From Nitrososphaerota archaeon (lineage in GTDB: Archaea > Iainarchaeota > Iainarchaeia > Iainarchaeales > VGJJ01), in NCBI GenBank assembly GCA_020053155.1, contig JAGVNS010000043.1:1-5609 (forward strand): a stretch of DNA of 5,609 nt, given 5' to 3'. Each line of letters starts with the position of its first letter. The stretch's first letter is position 1. Both the position numbers and the translations under genes were made by a program. The notes beneath the pieces are model-generated. The model was given only the letters and a program-made list of their open reading frames with translations, was not told where the DNA came from and made no database searches. Shown here in pieces: positions 5,496 to 5,609 of this stretch.

Positions 5496-5539
5496 GTGAC
5501 ACCTGATAGTTAGCTGTTGCGTGACACCTCTTATGTCAC
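5496..5539. repeat. GTGACA/TGTCAC repeat cluster upstream of the PH-like gene
   Basis: GTGACACCT occurs twice, at 5496-5504 and 5521-5529, exactly 25 nt apart. The second copy also pairs with TGTCAC at 5534-5539 as an inverted repeat (GTGACA, 7-nt gap, TGTCAC). On the gene's own strand the first copy contains the AGGTG ribosome-binding site. All copies lie between the candidate TATA box and the start codon, so a bound repressor could block transcription or an RNA structure could affect translation. The repeats are seen directly; the role is inferred. Confidence 0.5.
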
Positions 5540-5580
5540 CACCGCTTTTTGTTTGTTTTTGAATACTTGGTTGGGTGTTT

Positions 5581-5591
5581 GATAATTTAAA
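5581..5591 (-). promoter_or_regulatory. TATA-box candidate for the PH-like gene
   Basis: On the minus strand this reads TTTAAATTATC, close to the archaeal TATA consensus. Transcription would start near 5560, leaving a leader of about 65 nt that holds the repeat cluster and the AGGTG ribosome-binding site. It is the best AT-rich box upstream of the gene within the window. Confidence 0.45.
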
Positions 5592-5609
5592 CTTGTATGT
5601 GGCGTTCGG

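Noticed and set aside
5496..5539. CRISPR-like array or transposon end
   Set aside because: The repeats are only 9 nt or shorter, two direct copies in number, with no uniform spacer set and no transposase gene.

Overview
The window looks archaeal, most likely a small-genome (DPANN-type) lineage, but no taxon is proven. The signs are a two-winged-helix Lrp/AsnC-type regulator, a zinc-ribbon-tailed tyrosine integrase of the archaeal tRNA-inserting type, a tRNA-Glu without encoded CCA, archaeal-style TATA boxes with one apparently leaderless gene, and a small secreted six-cysteine protein of a kind I associate with DPANN archaea. The standard genetic code fits every gene.

Bases 1-2571 look like host chromosome. 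A regulator runs off the left edge on the minus strand (start near 880). A compact divergent promoter region (881-996) holds a perfect inverted repeat wrapped around a TATA-like core. Next, on the plus strand, comes a small exported six-cysteine protein whose best start is a non-canonical ATT at 997, closed by a hairpin/T-run terminator. A lipoprotein with a clan GH-A glycosidase-like TIM barrel follows (1495-2571). Two exported proteins beside a regulator suggest a cell-surface or carbohydrate-related locus, but the link is only positional.

The tRNA-Glu(CTC) gene at 2713-2787 is the probable integration site. Just downstream and pointing away from it is a full-length tyrosine recombinase (2841-4262). 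Everything to its right is read as the left end of an integrated element; the other attachment site is not in the window. The integrase gene overlaps a small helix-turn-helix gene (4150-4611) by 113 nt. That gene meets a convergent, AT-rich gene (5493-4612) for a PH/GRAM-like domain protein with no bases between the two stop codons. The leader of this last gene carries short direct and inverted GTGACA/TGTCAC motifs and a TATA-like box near the right edge.

Once the partial left-hand gene is recognised there is no gene-free stretch over 300 bases. The most unusual points are the ATT start, the palindromic divergent promoter, the integrase with valine at the usual His/Trp active-site position, and the overprinted integrase tail. 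I do not see a recognisable defence system, CRISPR array or insertion sequence.
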